Shown here: positions 42,636 to 53,579 of the stretch, one piece after another
Layout: every line of letters begins with the position of its first letter
Position numbering within the stretch: position 1 is the stretch's first letter
Translations under genes and position numbers: made by a program
Assembly: GCF_031851795.1 (NCBI RefSeq)
Contig: NZ_CP134696.1
Coordinates: 6,324,001-6,388,000 of the forward strand
DNA: 64,000 nucleotides
Reading direction: 5' to 3'
Source: Pontibacter sp. G13
GTDB lineage: Bacteria; Bacteroidota; Bacteroidia; J057
Notes under the pieces: generated by a model
Told to the model about the DNA's origin: nothing
Seen by the model: only the letters and a program-made list of their open reading frames with translations
Database searches by the model: none

Positions 42636-45600
42636 CTATCGTTTCATGAGGGTGGCGTCGGAATTCAGGATGGCGTTTGCGACCACTGCGTGGGCCGCTA
42701 CGAGGTTGGGGTTCAAGGTTGGATCGATGCGGTATTCACCAGTTTCCAACCATCCTTGGGCGCGCTTCGGATCAGCTTCGAATGCGGATTGCTCATGGGC
42801 AAGCAATTCCAGCATGATGTCCATTTCTGGGGCGGTGATCTCGCGACCGGTCAAGGATTGGTAGGCGGATTCGATTCCAGACTCAGGAGATTCTGCGCGG
42901 GCCATGGTCTCCCCAAGTTTGCGGGAAGCCTCGATGAAGGTAGGATCGTTCAGCAAGACCAGTGCCTGCAACGGCGTATTGGTCTTCTGACGTCTGACCG
43001 TACACTCGTTTCGTTCCGGCTGATCAAAGGTGGCCTGAGTTGGGTAGGGGACCGTACGTTTCCAATAGGTGTAGAGGCTTCTGCGGTAGAGATCCTCCCC
43101 AGTATCGGGCACGTAGGTGTCGCTGTTCATCTTCCAGAGGCCCGGTGGCTGGTAGGGCTTGACGCTCGGTCCGCCGATCTGGTGATTCATCAGATTGGAA
43201 GCCAGCAACGCATTGTCACGGATCATCTCACTGGTCAGTCGCACCACGGGTCCTCGTGCCAATAGGCGGTTCTCCGGATCGAGCTCCCGCAATTCTTCGC
43301 TGCACATGGAAGATTGGCGATAGGTCGCAGACATCACAATTTGTTTTTGCAACGCCTTGATATCCCAGCCATTTTCGATGAACTCAGCCGCGAGCCAGTC
43401 GATCAATTGGCGGTGGGTAGGCAATTCGCCCTGATTCCCGAAGTCTTCGGCTGTGCGTACGATGCCTGTCCCAAAGTACTGCTGCCAGTATCGGTTGACA
43501 GTTACACGAGCGGTCAGGGGGTTCTTGGGATCGAGAAGCCATTGTGCCAATCCCAATCGGTTTTTGGGAAGTTCCGGATCGAATGCCAAGATGGATTCAG
43601 GCGTATTGGGAAATACAGAATCGCCATAGACATTGTACTGCCCACGCTCCAGAATGTAAGCCTGACGAGCCTCGGGCATTTCCTTCATGACCATCACCTC
43701 CTGTACATCGTCCATTTCGGTGACGAGCTTGGATTGAACCTCTGCCCAGACTTCACGGGTCTGGCGATAAGGCTTGACCTTGCGCATGAGGTAGTGGCGA
43801 CTCAGGATTTCCTTGTCAGCACCGGAAAGCTGGTCGGCAGCTTGGCTGATCCATGAGGTATATCCTGCGGGATCGCCCAATTTGCGTACTTCCAATGGGG
43901 TCAATTCCCCTTCGAATACCCGGACATCATCCACACGCCCTTGCTTGAGGCCGATTCCACGCCAGCGGGCTCCGACCTTCAACGGTGGCTCGATGGGTTT
44001 TTCGTAGATTACATCTCCGTATTGGTGGAAAATGATGTCTTTGTACAGGTTGTCGATCTCGACATTCATGGCCATTTCTTCGCCATCGAGATAGAGACGG
44101 AGCCCTTCTGCCGTGCTGGACCCATCATAGGTCATAGTCAGCTGTACCCACTGATCTTTGGGGATCTCCTGCTCCGAAATCTCGATAATGGCATTGTCCG
44201 GATAGGTGTGAGCCATGACCAATTCCAGCTTGTTGTCCTTCAGGTAGAGGGAATAGCCTTTCATGGAGTGGAGCATCACGGCTTGGTTCTTGTGGAAAAT
44301 CACCCCTTCCTCCAACTCTTCAGGGATATTCACCCAAATCCCGATACTGAATGCCTCATTTCGGCCGAAAATGCCCATCGGATCGAGATCCAACCAGACA
44401 TCCCCATCCATCAAGAGACCCTTGCCGAATTTACCCGCTTCGAATACCGGCTTCTCGTTCTTGCTGGTTCGCTGGGCCATCTTTCCCTGCCCTCTACCTG
44501 CACGGTTTCTGAGGTGACCGTCCAATGGGAAGTGCCCTACTTGTTGGGATTCGTAGTTCACCCGGACTTTCTGATATGCTTCAGATGCAATCCATGTATC
44601 GGCTTCATGCTGCGCTTGACCGGAGGTTTGAGCCATTGCACGCTCCAGACTGTCTGACTGGCGCTCCAAAAAGCTCAAAATTGCACGCTGGTCCTCATCT
44701 GGGATCAGCATGTTGGGCACGGGCATGTCGCCGGGGTCCCAGGAGATTTGGCCCGTTTCATTGACGTTGTTGAAAAAGCTGAACAGCTCGTAGAAGTTCT
44801 TTTGGCTGATGGGATCGTATTTGTGGTCATGGCATCTAGCACAAGCAATGGTCAATCCCATGAATGCCTGTCCTGTAAGTGCCACCCGGTCGGCCACATA
44901 CTCCACACGGAATTCCTCGTCCACAATCCCGCCTTCCATGTTCTGAGGATGGAGTCGGTTGAAACCCGTTGCCAATCGTTGCTCTTCGGTTGCATCGGGC
45001 AGCAAGTCCCCCGCCAATTGCCAAGTGACAAATTGGTCATAGGGCATATTCTCGTTGAACGCCTCGATCACCCAATCCCGCCAAGGGCTCATATCGCGAT
45101 AGCGGTCCACCTGATAGCCGTGCGTATCGGTGAATCGAGCCACATCCATCCAGTCAGTCGCCATTCGTTCGCCGTAGCGCTTACTTGCCAACAACCGATC
45201 CACTTGTCGCTCATAGGCTCCGGGAGTCTGGTCTTCGACGAATGCACGGACTTCCGCGGGGGTTGGGGGTAACCCTGTGAGATCGAGAGACAATCTCCTG
45301 AGTAGCATCTCCCGAGGTGCTTCCTCGTTGGGCTGGAGGGACTGTTCCTCAAGTTTGGCGAGGATGAATTGGTCGATGGGATTTTGGGCCCAGTCTTCCT
45401 GTTCGACTTCGGGAACTTCGGGGGCTTCCACCGGGATGAATGCCCAATGCGGTTCATATTCTGCGCCATCCTCGATCCATTTGATCAGTGTGGCTTTTTC
45501 TTCAGCCGTGAGGTTCAAATGGGACTCTGGGGTAGGCATGATGTAGGCCGGGTCTGCCGACATGATTCGGTGGAATGCCTCGCTCTTGCGGAGGTTTCCG

Positions 45601-45863
45601 GGCACAATGGCGAACTTTCCGGGATTTTCGGGTAGTTCGGCATAGGCGGCATCAGAAGCATGCAATTGGAGGCCAGCTTCTATCTTTCCTTGGTCAGGTC
45701 CATGACAAGCGTAGCATTTGTCCGAGAGGATCGGCTTGACATGAAGGTTGAAATCCAGTTGCCTGGGAAGGGTATCGTATGCGGCGGCGACATCATCCGG
45801 CAAGTCTGGTGAGCAGCCAGAGAGGATCGCCACGCAGCCCAGCATGACTAAAATGGTTCGCAT
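42636..45863 (-). CDS. PSCyt1-DUF1549-LamG-DUF1553 lipoprotein
   Basis: 1075 aa. A lipoprotein signal ([11 protein letters not shown]) leads to a planctomycete cytochrome c domain with one haem motif (CYACH, about residue 50-54) and [29 protein letters not shown]1549 follows (about 160-370; [48 protein letters not shown]). A LamG-like concanavalin fold lies at about 460-660, and DUF1553 at about 790-1040 ([52 protein letters not shown]). In planctomycetes and their relatives such proteins are linked to breakdown of complex sulfated or methylated sugars. It heads a four-gene operon. Confidence 0.92.
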   Translation of the reverse strand: MRTILVMLGCVAILSGCSPDLPDDVAAAYDTLPRQLDFNLHVKPILSDKCYACHGPDQGKIEAGLQLHASDAAYAELPENPGKFAIVPGNLRKSEAFHRIMSADPAYIMPTPESHLNLTAEEKATLIKWIEDGAEYEPHWAFIPVEAPEVPEVEQEDWAQNPIDQFILAKLEEQSLQPNEEAPREMLLRRLSLDLTGLPPTPAEVRAFVEDQTPGAYERQVDRLLASKRYGERMATDWMDVARFTDTHGYQVDRYRDMSPWRDWVIEAFNENMPYDQFVTWQLAGDLLPDATEEQRLATGFNRLHPQNMEGGIVDEEFRVEYVADRVALTGQAFMGLTIACARCHDHKYDPISQKNFYELFSFFNNVNETGQISWDPGDMPVPNMLIPDEDQRAILSFLERQSDSLERAMAQTSGQAQHEADTWIASEAYQKVRVNYESQQVGHFPLDGHLRNRAGRGQGKMAQRTSKNEKPVFEAGKFGKGLLMDGDVWLDLDPMGIFGRNEAFSIGIWVNIPEELEEGVIFHKNQAVMLHSMKGYSLYLKDNKLELVMAHTYPDNAIIEISEQEIPKDQWVQLTMTYDGSSTAEGLRLYLDGEEMAMNVEIDNLYKDIIFHQYGDVIYEKPIEPPLKVGARWRGIGLKQGRVDDVRVFEGELTPLEVRKLGDPAGYTSWISQAADQLSGADKEILSRHYLMRKVKPYRQTREVWAEVQSKLVTEMDDVQEVMVMKEMPEARQAYILERGQYNVYGDSVFPNTPESILAFDPELPKNRLGLAQWLLDPKNPLTARVTVNRYWQQYFGTGIVRTAEDFGNQGELPTHRQLIDWLAAEFIENGWDIKALQKQIVMSATYRQSSMCSEELRELDPENRLLARGPVVRLTSEMIRDNALLASNLMNHQIGGPSVKPYQPPGLWKMNSDTYVPDTGEDLYRRSLYTYWKRTVPYPTQATFDQPERNECTVRRQKTNTPLQALVLLNDPTFIEASRKLGETMARAESPESGIESAYQSLTGREITAPEMDIMLELLAHEQSAFEADPKRAQGWLETGEYRIDPTLNPNLVAAHAVVANAILNSDATLMKR

Positions 45864-46050
45864 GTAGTGTCTTGGTTTAGAGTCGGGACGTGACCCGAAA
45901 TGAACAATCCCAATTTGGGAGAAATCGCTATGGATTCAATTAACCCTTCCTAGACAGGATTTGGACAACCCCATGAATTTTTTTGTATCATGGATGTTGA
46001 ATTATCCCCCTATGCAATAAATGGGGGTAAAAATCACCAAACCTATTGCA

Positions 46051-46911
46051 ATGAAACGTACAGGAATGCTCCTCGCATGGATCGCCACCTTTGGCTTGAT
46101 GGCTATGCAAACCAGCTCCGAAATGCCACCAAAGCTCTCTCAGGGAGACCTGTCCAATCTTTACTCCGAGGGATTGGCCCATTCATACGAATACATGTTC
46201 AGCGAAACAGGCCCCAAAACCGAAATTGCCGGAAAATGGTACGGAACCTACATGGGCGGGATGAAAGGCCTGCTGTTGTACACCCAACTCAAAAGTGCCG
46301 TCGCCAATCATTTGAGGGAGGAAGGAAAAGTTCAAGGAGCCATTCCTACTGATTTTTCCAACCTGACAGCCTATGCACAACTGGCGGGAGGGATCGAGCC
46401 CTTCACCAACTCCAATGAGAATTTCGACGGCTGGGGAAAGCGGGTCGATGGCCAAGCAGCCTTCCATTACTACAATCCCGCAATCGTCCAATGGGGCATC
46501 CAGAACATGATCCCCAAAGCCAATACCGAAATTGCGGGTAAACCTGCACAGGAGATCTACGACCGCATGTTCAGCCGATTTTTCCGGATGATGGTAGACA
46601 CGTATCTCTACATCAATCTGGTGGGATATCAAGAAGCCCAGGATGATTATCAGGCTCGATTCGTCAACATGGCCTTCGATGCCAAAGACTTTTTGGGGAC
46701 CAAATATCACAATGCGCTTCCGGCCTATTCCAAGGGGGTGAATAACTGGGGGAGCTTGACGCCTCAGCTCGCGATCGGTTTTTGGTTGCGTCGTGGCATC
46801 GATGGTACCAACGAGCTATTCTGGGAAGGACTCAGCAAGATCATGCAGGAGTTCGACGAGGAGTGGTTCGCCGAAAAATGGAAGCCCGGCGAGATGGCCA
46901 AATCCTACTAG
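46051..46911 (+). CDS. Secreted hypothetical protein
   Basis: 286 aa from the ATG at 46051; an ATG 30 bp upstream is also in frame. A signal-like hydrophobic N terminus (MKRTGMLLAWIATFGLMAMQ) is followed by a soluble, helix-rich protein with many aromatic residues (GIEPFTNSNENFDGWGKRVDGQ, WGSLTPQLAIGFWLRRGIDGTNELFWEGL; short blocks). Unrecognised. It is divergent from the PSCyt1 operon, with 187 bp between the start codons, so the two may share regulation. Confidence 0.65.
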   Translation: MKRTGMLLAWIATFGLMAMQTSSEMPPKLSQGDLSNLYSEGLAHSYEYMFSETGPKTEIAGKWYGTYMGGMKGLLLYTQLKSAVANHLREEGKVQGAIPTDFSNLTAYAQLAGGIEPFTNSNENFDGWGKRVDGQAAFHYYNPAIVQWGIQNMIPKANTEIAGKPAQEIYDRMFSRFFRMMVDTYLYINLVGYQEAQDDYQARFVNMAFDAKDFLGTKYHNALPAYSKGVNNWGSLTPQLAIGFWLRRGIDGTNELFWEGLSKIMQEFDEEWFAEKWKPGEMAKSY

Positions 46912-46949
46912 GGTGGAATTTCCACCATCAGACCGTTACATGTAAGATC

Positions 46950-46982
46950 AGGCAGAGCTTTCGGGTTCTGCCTTTCGTTTTT
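46950..46982 (+). terminator. Terminator after the 286-aa gene
   Basis: AGGCAGA (46950-46956) pairs with TCTGCCT (46967-46973) around a 10-nt loop, followed by TTCGTTTTT. It lies 39 bp after the stop and just before repeat block 4. Confidence 0.8.
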
Positions 46983-46984
46983 GG

Positions 46985-49885
46985 ATGGTTTGGGTGCGCC
47001 CCGCGGAGCTCGGGAGATGGGTTCCCTCAGAGATCTTGGTCCGCAGGTCGGGCTGTTCGGTGGTCCGCTAACGCTCCCGTCCTCGGAATTTCTCGCTCGA
47101 AACAATGAATTGGAATGGAGTCATTCCTTCCCAATCATCCGGAGACCTCGGACCGCTCCCAAGGTCGCGCACCTACCATCCCTCGCACCGCACACGCCCG
47201 CCGCACGATTTCTTTTGGCTACCTCGGGCATCCAGCCTGCCATGGGCCGCGGCTCAATCCACGTGTCATTCTGAAAAATCAGACGGGATGGCCTGTGTGT
47301 CGGAGATTTATTCAGAATCTCAGGCAACATGAATCCTCGGGCCTACGCCCAGATCCTGAATCGCCCTCCATCCCCCCATCCGATTCTATGGGCGTTCAGG
47401 ATGACACATTTTTTTGATTGCGGATTCCGTTGGCATGCATCCACGCGCTCAGGAGATCCCCGATCGGCGCCATCGCTGGGCTTGGGGAGATTGGCTATCT
47501 TGGGCATCCGTCCTGCCGTGCGGGCTTTTTCTTCGGGACCGCGGCTCAATCCACGTGTCATTCTGAAAAATCAGACGGGATGGCCTGTGTGTCGGAGATT
47601 TATTCAGAATCTCGGGCAACATGAATCCTCGGGCCTACGCCCAGATCCTGAATCGCCCTCCATCCCCCCATCCGATTCTATGGGCGTTCAGGATGACACA
47701 TTTTTTTGATTGCGGATTCCGTTGGCATGCATCCACGCGCTCAGGAGATCCCCGATCGGCGCCATCGCTGGACTTGGAGAGATTGGCTATCGAGGGCATC
47801 CGTCCTGCCCTGCGGGCTTTTTCTTCGGGGCCGCGGCCCAACCCACGTGTCATTCTGAAAAATCAGACGGGATGGCCTGTGTGTCGGAGATTTATTCAGA
47901 ATCTCAGGCAACATGAATCCTCGGGCCTACGCCCAGATCCTGAATCGCCCTCCATCCCCCCATCCGATTCTATGGGCGTTCAGGATGACACATTTTTGGG
48001 ATTGCAGATTCCGTTGGCATGCATCCACGCGCTCAGGAGATCCCCGATCGGCGCCATCGCTGGGGCCGTGGCCATTGCCGTCGGGGAGGACGTGCTGGGT
48101 TTGGGGAGGTTGGCTATCGAGGGCATCTTGTCTGCCCTGCCCTGCGGGCTTTTTCTTCGGGGCAGGCAGGAGATCATGCCTCTCTTTTCCTACCGCATCA
48201 CGTCTTTCCAGCCTGCCATGGGCCGCGGCCCAACCCACGTGTCATTCTGAAAAATCTGACGGGATGGCCTGTGTGTCGGAGATTTATTCAGAATCTCAGG
48301 CAACATGAATCCTCGGGCCTACGCCCAGATCCTGAATCGCCCTCCATCCCCCCATCCGATTCTATGGGCGTTCAGGATGACACATTTTTTGGATTGCAGA
48401 TTCCGTTGGCATGCATCCACGCGCTCAGGAGATCCCCGATCGGCGCCATCGCTGGGGCCGTGGCCACTGCCGTCGGGGAGGACGTGCTGGGTTTGGGGAG
48501 GTTGGCTACCGCGGGCATCCATCCTGCCCTGCGGGCTTTTTCTTCGGGGCCGCGGCTCAATCCACGTGTCATTCTGAAAAATCTGACGGGATGGCCTGTG
48601 TGTCGGAGATTTATTCAGAATCTCGGGCAACATGAATCCTCGGGCCTACGCCCAGATCCTGAATCGCCCTCCATCCCCCATCCGATTCTATGGGCGTTCA
48701 GGATGACACATTTTTTGGATTGCGGATTCCGCTAGCATGCATCCACGCGCTCAGGAGATCCCCGATCGGCGCCATCGCTGGGCTTGGGGAGATTGGCTAT
48801 CGTGGGCATCCGTCTTGCCCTGCGGGCGCCCAACCAGCAGTTCCCGTTGCAGGGACGTGAGATCCCGGATAAATCCCGCCACGAGTCAAGTCCAGCGCAG
48901 GGATTTTCCGGGATGACGCAAAAGGTGTTTGATAATATGCTATGCCTAACCCATCAAAAAAACCTCATCCCGCAAAATTCCGACGGGATGGCCTGTGTGT
49001 CGGAGATTTATTCAGAATCTCGGGCAACATGAATCCTCGGGCCTACGCCCAGATCCTGAATCGCCCTCCATCCCCCCATCCGATTCTATGGGCTTTCAGG
49101 ATGACACATTTTTTGGATTGCAGATTCCGCTTGGCATGCATCCACGCGCTCAGGAGATCCCCGATCGGCGCCATCGCTGGGCTTGGGGAGATTGGCTATC
49201 GTGGGCATCCGTCCTGCCCTGCGGGCTTTTTCTTCGGGGCCGCGGCTCAATCCACGTGTCATTCTGAAAAATCTGACGGGATGGCCTGTGTGTCGGAGAT
49301 TTATTCAGAATCTCGGGCAACATGAATCCTCGGGCCTACGCCCAGATCCTGAATCGCCCTCCATCCCCCCATCCGATTCTATGGGCGTTCAGGATGACAC
49401 ATTTTTGGGATTGCAGATTCCGTTGGCATACATCCACGCGCTCAGGAGATCCCCGATCGGCGCCATCGCTGGACTTGGGGAGATTGGCTATCGAGGGCAT
49501 CCGTCCTGCCCTGCGGGCGCCCAACCAGCAGTTCCCGTTGCAGGGACGTGAGATCCCGGATAAATCCCGCCACGCGTCAAGTCCAGCGCAGGGATTTTCC
49601 GGGATGACGCTGAAGGGGTTGGATGGACACAAGGAAGGAAATGCGAGTTTGGTGTGGCCAAATGAACATTTTCAGACGCAGTATCCGAGCAAAAGATCAA
49701 GCAAAAGTGCGGATGGCTTGCAGCGGCGATAGGGATAGGAAGGGCGAGCGCCAGCGAGGTCCGGAGCCTTCAGCGGAGGACGGGAGCGCCAGCGGACCCC
49801 TGGAATAGCCCGGCCCGGCGACCATCAGGCCAAGCGCAGGATTTATGCCCAGCACGCCGGGATCGCCCAAATTCCCATCAGGAAA
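46985..49885. repeat. Complex GC-rich repeat block 4 (orientation B, inverted)
   Basis: About 2.9 kb built from the same modules as blocks 1-3, in reverse complement. Seven 145-bp palindromic units lie at 47263-47407, 47555-47699, 47847-47991, 48239-48383, 48566-48709, about 48975-49107 (5' part lost) and 49256-49400. The first three are spaced exactly 292 bp apart. Between them lies the CCCCGATCGGCGCC module. The right end (about 49560-49885) is the inverted left module of block 1, again stopping at GGGATCGCCCAAATTCCC. Apparent frames of up to 238 codons run through it but only reflect the repeats. Confidence 0.85.
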
Positions 49886-49949
49886 ACTTAGACTGAACCG
49901 GATTTCTTCAAGGGTTTAGGTCCGTCTGAAATCCGGCTCCCGCCAATGG

Positions 49950-51572
49950 CTAATTATAGCTCTTTTTGGGCTTTACACCGCGGTCTAGAACATTGGCGCG
50001 CTCCGCCCATCTCAGCCAAGCTGCTCCCAATTCTGCCACTACTTCGGGATGATCGGCAGCGACATCGTGGGATTCGATGCGGTCGATAGACAGGTCGTAC
50101 AAGCTCCAATTCAAGGAATCCACATGTGCCAATGCTTTCCATTTTCCGGCACGAATGGCGCATCGTTTCCGGTGCTCGAAGTAGAGGTATTCGGGATCAG
50201 TCCGCGTACCTGTCTCGAAAATCGTGCGCAGGGATTGTCCCTCCATCGGGGTAATGGTGTCGGCGCCGACCTGGGTAGGGTAGGAGGCACCTGCGAGATC
50301 CACCACGGTAGGCATGACATCGATGAGGTGGGCTGGGCCGTGCAGGATGGAACCGCCATCGAGCTTGATCCCATCCGGCCAATGGGCGATAAACGGCGTG
50401 GAAACTCCGCCTTCATGTACAAACGTCTTGTACAGATCGAAGGGAGTATTGGAGGCATTTGCCCATCCGATCCCGTAGGAAACGCTCCCACTGTAGGAGG
50501 CGCGATTGATGTGCGCCATCGTCTGGCCGCCCAGTTCCTTGTAGGGTTCGGCGCAGCCACCATTGTCCGAGAGGAACATGATCAGGGTATTGTCGAGCTG
50601 ACCTTTGGATTCGAGATAGCGCACGAGTTTGCCGATGTTTTCATCCACGGAATGGATCTGCGCAGCGTACACCGCCATGCGATAGTCGGATTGAACTCGC
50701 TGACTATCGGGAACTTCCGACCAAGGCCTTACGCGCGCATCCCGTTCCGCCAAAGTGATGTCGGAGGGCAATAGGCCCATCTCTTGCTGTCGGGCAAGGC
50801 GGGCATTTCGGACGCTATCCCAGCCCATTTGGTACTTGCCTACGAATTTTTCGATGTCGGCTTCCTTGGCGTGAAGGGGCCAGTGGGGCGCATTGTAGGC
50901 GAGATATAGGAAGAAAGGATTGTCATCCTGACGGTGGTCGATGAAGGAAATGGCCGAATCCGTGAATACATCGGTCGTGTAATAGCTCAGTGAATCGGGC
51001 GGAGACAACGGGGTATTTTGGTACATCAGCCCCCGTTGGCCATGTGGCCAGAAATAACTGAATGCCCCAGCCAGTACACCGTAGAATTTATCAAATCCTC
51101 GCTGCAAGGGATATTTGGTGGAGTCCACCGAACCGACATGCCACTTTCCAGTCATGAAGGTGTGATAACCTGCAGGTTTGAGCGCCTCGGCCAAAGTCAC
51201 GCAATTCCGATTCAGGAATCCCCGAAATCCGGGTGTGCCGTAGTCGAAGTTCCATTTTCCTTCGGAGGTCATGTGGCCGATTCCCGCCTGATGCTGATAA
51301 AGTCCCGTCAGCAGAGAAGCGCGTGTCGGGCAGCATCGGGAGGTGTTGTAGAACTGCGAAAATCTGATGCCGTCAGCAGCCAGCCGGTCAAGGGTTGGGG
51401 TGGGAATTTCACCGCCATAGGGTCCGATATCCGAGTACCCCATGTCGTCGACCATGATGAGGACGATGTTGGGGGGCGAGGTAGGCGATGGGTCCGTTTG
51501 GCTACATCCCGTGCCAATCAGCAGCAGGACCATCCAACAAGCCATCCATCCGCGTGTGTAGTGTCTAGGCAT
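49950..51572 (-). CDS. Arylsulfatase, lipoprotein (Cys-type)
   Basis: 540 aa from the ATG at 51572, where a lipoprotein signal begins (MACWMVLLLIGTGCS); the frame is open 37 codons upstream. Sulfatase family S1: PNIVLIMVDDMGYSDIGPYGGE with metal-ligand Asp pair, the formylglycine motif CCPTR-ASLLTG, TGKWHVGSVD and FLYLAYNAPHWPLHAKE, and MFLSDNGGCAEPY. CxPTR is an accepted variant of CxPSR and needs a formylglycine-generating enzyme not found in this window. Likely periplasmic, removing sulfate esters from polysaccharides. Confidence 0.92.
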   Translation of the reverse strand: MPRHYTRGWMACWMVLLLIGTGCSQTDPSPTSPPNIVLIMVDDMGYSDIGPYGGEIPTPTLDRLAADGIRFSQFYNTSRCCPTRASLLTGLYQHQAGIGHMTSEGKWNFDYGTPGFRGFLNRNCVTLAEALKPAGYHTFMTGKWHVGSVDSTKYPLQRGFDKFYGVLAGAFSYFWPHGQRGLMYQNTPLSPPDSLSYYTTDVFTDSAISFIDHRQDDNPFFLYLAYNAPHWPLHAKEADIEKFVGKYQMGWDSVRNARLARQQEMGLLPSDITLAERDARVRPWSEVPDSQRVQSDYRMAVYAAQIHSVDENIGKLVRYLESKGQLDNTLIMFLSDNGGCAEPYKELGGQTMAHINRASYSGSVSYGIGWANASNTPFDLYKTFVHEGGVSTPFIAHWPDGIKLDGGSILHGPAHLIDVMPTVVDLAGASYPTQVGADTITPMEGQSLRTIFETGTRTDPEYLYFEHRKRCAIRAGKWKALAHVDSLNWSLYDLSIDRIESHDVAADHPEVVAELGAAWLRWAERANVLDRGVKPKKSYN

Positions 51573-51759
51573 GATGTCAATTTTGGAAGTCAAGGTATTC
51601 CGAAAAATCGGAGACTGACCTTCCAATTGGGTGTAGGATTGTCCAAAATGTACGGATTTGGGTATAGGGTATGTCTTAGGCAAACCACTTTGGGGGAGAA
51701 AGGTCCGAATTCTTAAATGATCCGCGTGGCAGTCTGGTATTCCCTCAAGCTGCTCCCGA

Positions 51760-53187
51760 TCACTCTTTCATGGGTTCCCGCTGCCGTTTCCATAAATCAT
51801 AATGTGTCGTCTCCAATTCCACCCGATCATAGAACCTCAGGAATTCTGGGCGATTCCCTTTCCCGACAATGGCGTATTCTGGGTAGAATCCTTCCTCGGG
51901 AGACAGGCTCACCCGATCATAGCGATGGAAGTACCCATGTATGTCATTAGTTTGGTATAGCCATTTGGGCACCCTGACAATGGTTTCGTATGGTAGGACT
52001 TCCAGAATGGTGTCGATATTTCTCAGGCGATCTTTGTCTCTGCCGTAATCTCCTGCCGCATGGATCGAGATGCCTATTCCTGTCAAAATCATGGCAACCG
52101 AGATTGCCTGAAATATTCTGAGGCCAAGCTTTCGTAGGCTGAGCCATTTCACAATCGCGGCGGCGTATGGAACCATGATCAATGAGGCCGAAATGGCGAA
52201 AAATGGAAAAGTCGGTACCAAATAGAAACCGCGCTGTTTCATACTGATGATGATCGGAAGCGTTCCTGCTAGTCCAATCCCCAGCATCACCCACGCCCAT
52301 TTCAGCGAGCCTTCAGGATAGTCATCTGCGGATTTTCGGCCAAGGAGCCAGATCGCTACGCCCAGCCCAATGATGGGATAGCATTCGTGGAGGATCTTGT
52401 AGAGGATGTTGAAGCGATTGTCGACGGTCTGGACATTCTGTAGGCTATTGACCACCTGAACATGGAAGTATTCATTCAAAAAGGTCCAGCTCTGAGGCTG
52501 GATGAGGAAGAGCAGCCCAAACATGGCTCCAATCATGCCCATCAGGGCCAACGTATCCACGAATGCTCGCTGGAAGGAAATTTTGCCACCCAATAGCCAC
52601 ATACAGCCCGGAACCGCCAACAAAAATCCCACAAATGGGCCTTTCGACAGGAAGCCCAAGACAAAGCAAAGCGCGGCGCCCGCCAGATGCACCCAGCGAT
52701 GTCCCTTCAAGCCACGGAGGAAAAACCATCCTCCGGCAGCGGTGAAGATCATCAGGGTGTTTTCGAGGATGTTATTGGCAGCAGACCAAGTGACCAGCGG
52801 CATAAGTACCCAACAAAGAATCGGCAACCAAGCCAAGGACTTATGGGCATAATCGCTGATTTCTCGCCAAATCATCCGGATCAATCCCGCCGTCAGTATG
52901 CAGGTCAGCAAACTGTACCATCGCTCAATGAATCGACTGTCTCCAAAAACCTTAAAGGCCAGACTCTGGAGTCCCAAGGCCAGCGGTGGATGCTCGTAAA
53001 ACTCCGCATACATCGATGCGGTCATGTAGGGCTTCCAGAAGGTGCCGAGTCCTTCGGCCATGTTGTGGGATACGACGGCGTACCAGATGCCATCGAGAAA
53101 CATCCCATTGGAAAAAAGCGGGGCTCCGGCAAACAACAAGAAAATGCCTGCGCCAAGCAGATAGAAAGGAAGAGCGGGTGATTTCAC
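51760..53187 (-). CDS. GT39-like multi-spanning glycosyltransferase
   Basis: 475 aa from the GTG at 53187. An ATG at 53253 would overlap the GtrA gene by 46 bp and add a poorly matching leader. About ten transmembrane segments are seen. The first loop has NGMFLDGIWYAVVSHNMAEG (acidic residue after the first helix, as in GT-C enzymes), and YEHPPLALGLQSLAFKVFGDS follows, which is the ArnT/PMT-type E-H-P-P motif. Such enzymes move a sugar from a polyprenyl-phosphate carrier. GtrA next door fits a lipid-linked sugar pathway. Confidence 0.82.
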   Translation of the reverse strand: MKSPALPFYLLGAGIFLLFAGAPLFSNGMFLDGIWYAVVSHNMAEGLGTFWKPYMTASMYAEFYEHPPLALGLQSLAFKVFGDSRFIERWYSLLTCILTAGLIRMIWREISDYAHKSLAWLPILCWVLMPLVTWSAANNILENTLMIFTAAGGWFFLRGLKGHRWVHLAGAALCFVLGFLSKGPFVGFLLAVPGCMWLLGGKISFQRAFVDTLALMGMIGAMFGLLFLIQPQSWTFLNEYFHVQVVNSLQNVQTVDNRFNILYKILHECYPIIGLGVAIWLLGRKSADDYPEGSLKWAWVMLGIGLAGTLPIIISMKQRGFYLVPTFPFFAISASLIMVPYAAAIVKWLSLRKLGLRIFQAISVAMILTGIGISIHAAGDYGRDKDRLRNIDTILEVLPYETIVRVPKWLYQTNDIHGYFHRYDRVSLSPEEGFYPEYAIVGKGNRPEFLRFYDRVELETTHYDLWKRQREPMKE

Positions 53188-53207
53188 GTGGATGAGGCTG
53201 GGAGGTA

Positions 53208-53579
53208 TTACGATAACTGGAAGGTAAAGTAGTAGTTGGCCAGAAAATTCCAAAAGGCCACCAGGGTAATGGCGATAATTTTGGCGATGTAGAAATTGAC
53301 TCGTTTTTCGAGGAGAAATAGGAACAGATTATTCAGTCCCAAACCGATGGCGGAGACGAGCAGAAATGAAGCAAATTCAATGGGAATTTCAGGGTTGTCG
53401 CTTTGAAAGGTCCAAATGCGGTTGAACCAATAATTGAAGGTGGAGGCACAGAGAAATCCAATCGAGTTGGCGACATAGCGTTGGATCTTCAGCTTCTCCT
53501 TGAGTAGATAGGTCACCAGGAAATCCAGTCCTAGGCCTCCGAATCCCACTACACAGAATTTGAGGATTTGTTCTAGCAT
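53208..53579 (-). CDS. GtrA family membrane protein
   Basis: 123 aa with four transmembrane helices and the GtrA pattern (FCVVGFGGLGLDFLVTYLLKE, NSIGFLCASTFNYWFNRIWTF, FWNFLANYYFTF). GtrA proteins are thought to flip polyprenyl-linked sugars. It is the first gene of a two-gene unit with the GT39-like enzyme. Confidence 0.88.
   Translation of the reverse strand: MLEQILKFCVVGFGGLGLDFLVTYLLKEKLKIQRYVANSIGFLCASTFNYWFNRIWTFQSDNPEIPIEFASFLLVSAIGLGLNNLFLFLLEKRVNFYIAKIIAITLVAFWNFLANYYFTFQLS

Noticed and set aside
41701-42864. A 387-codon plus-strand frame opposite the DUF1501 gene
   Set aside because: It spans the junction of two well-supported minus-strand genes and shows no domain.
47621-48735. 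Long open frames (up to 238 codons) in the GC-rich repeat blocks, on both strands
   Set aside because: The same peptide words occur in several frames and in all four blocks, there is no signal peptide, motif or ribosome-binding site, and the frames follow the repeat modules. They are translation of repeats.
47263-49400. Repeat block 4 as a CRISPR array
   Set aside because: Units are 145 bp and the intervening DNA is itself repeated, not unique spacers.
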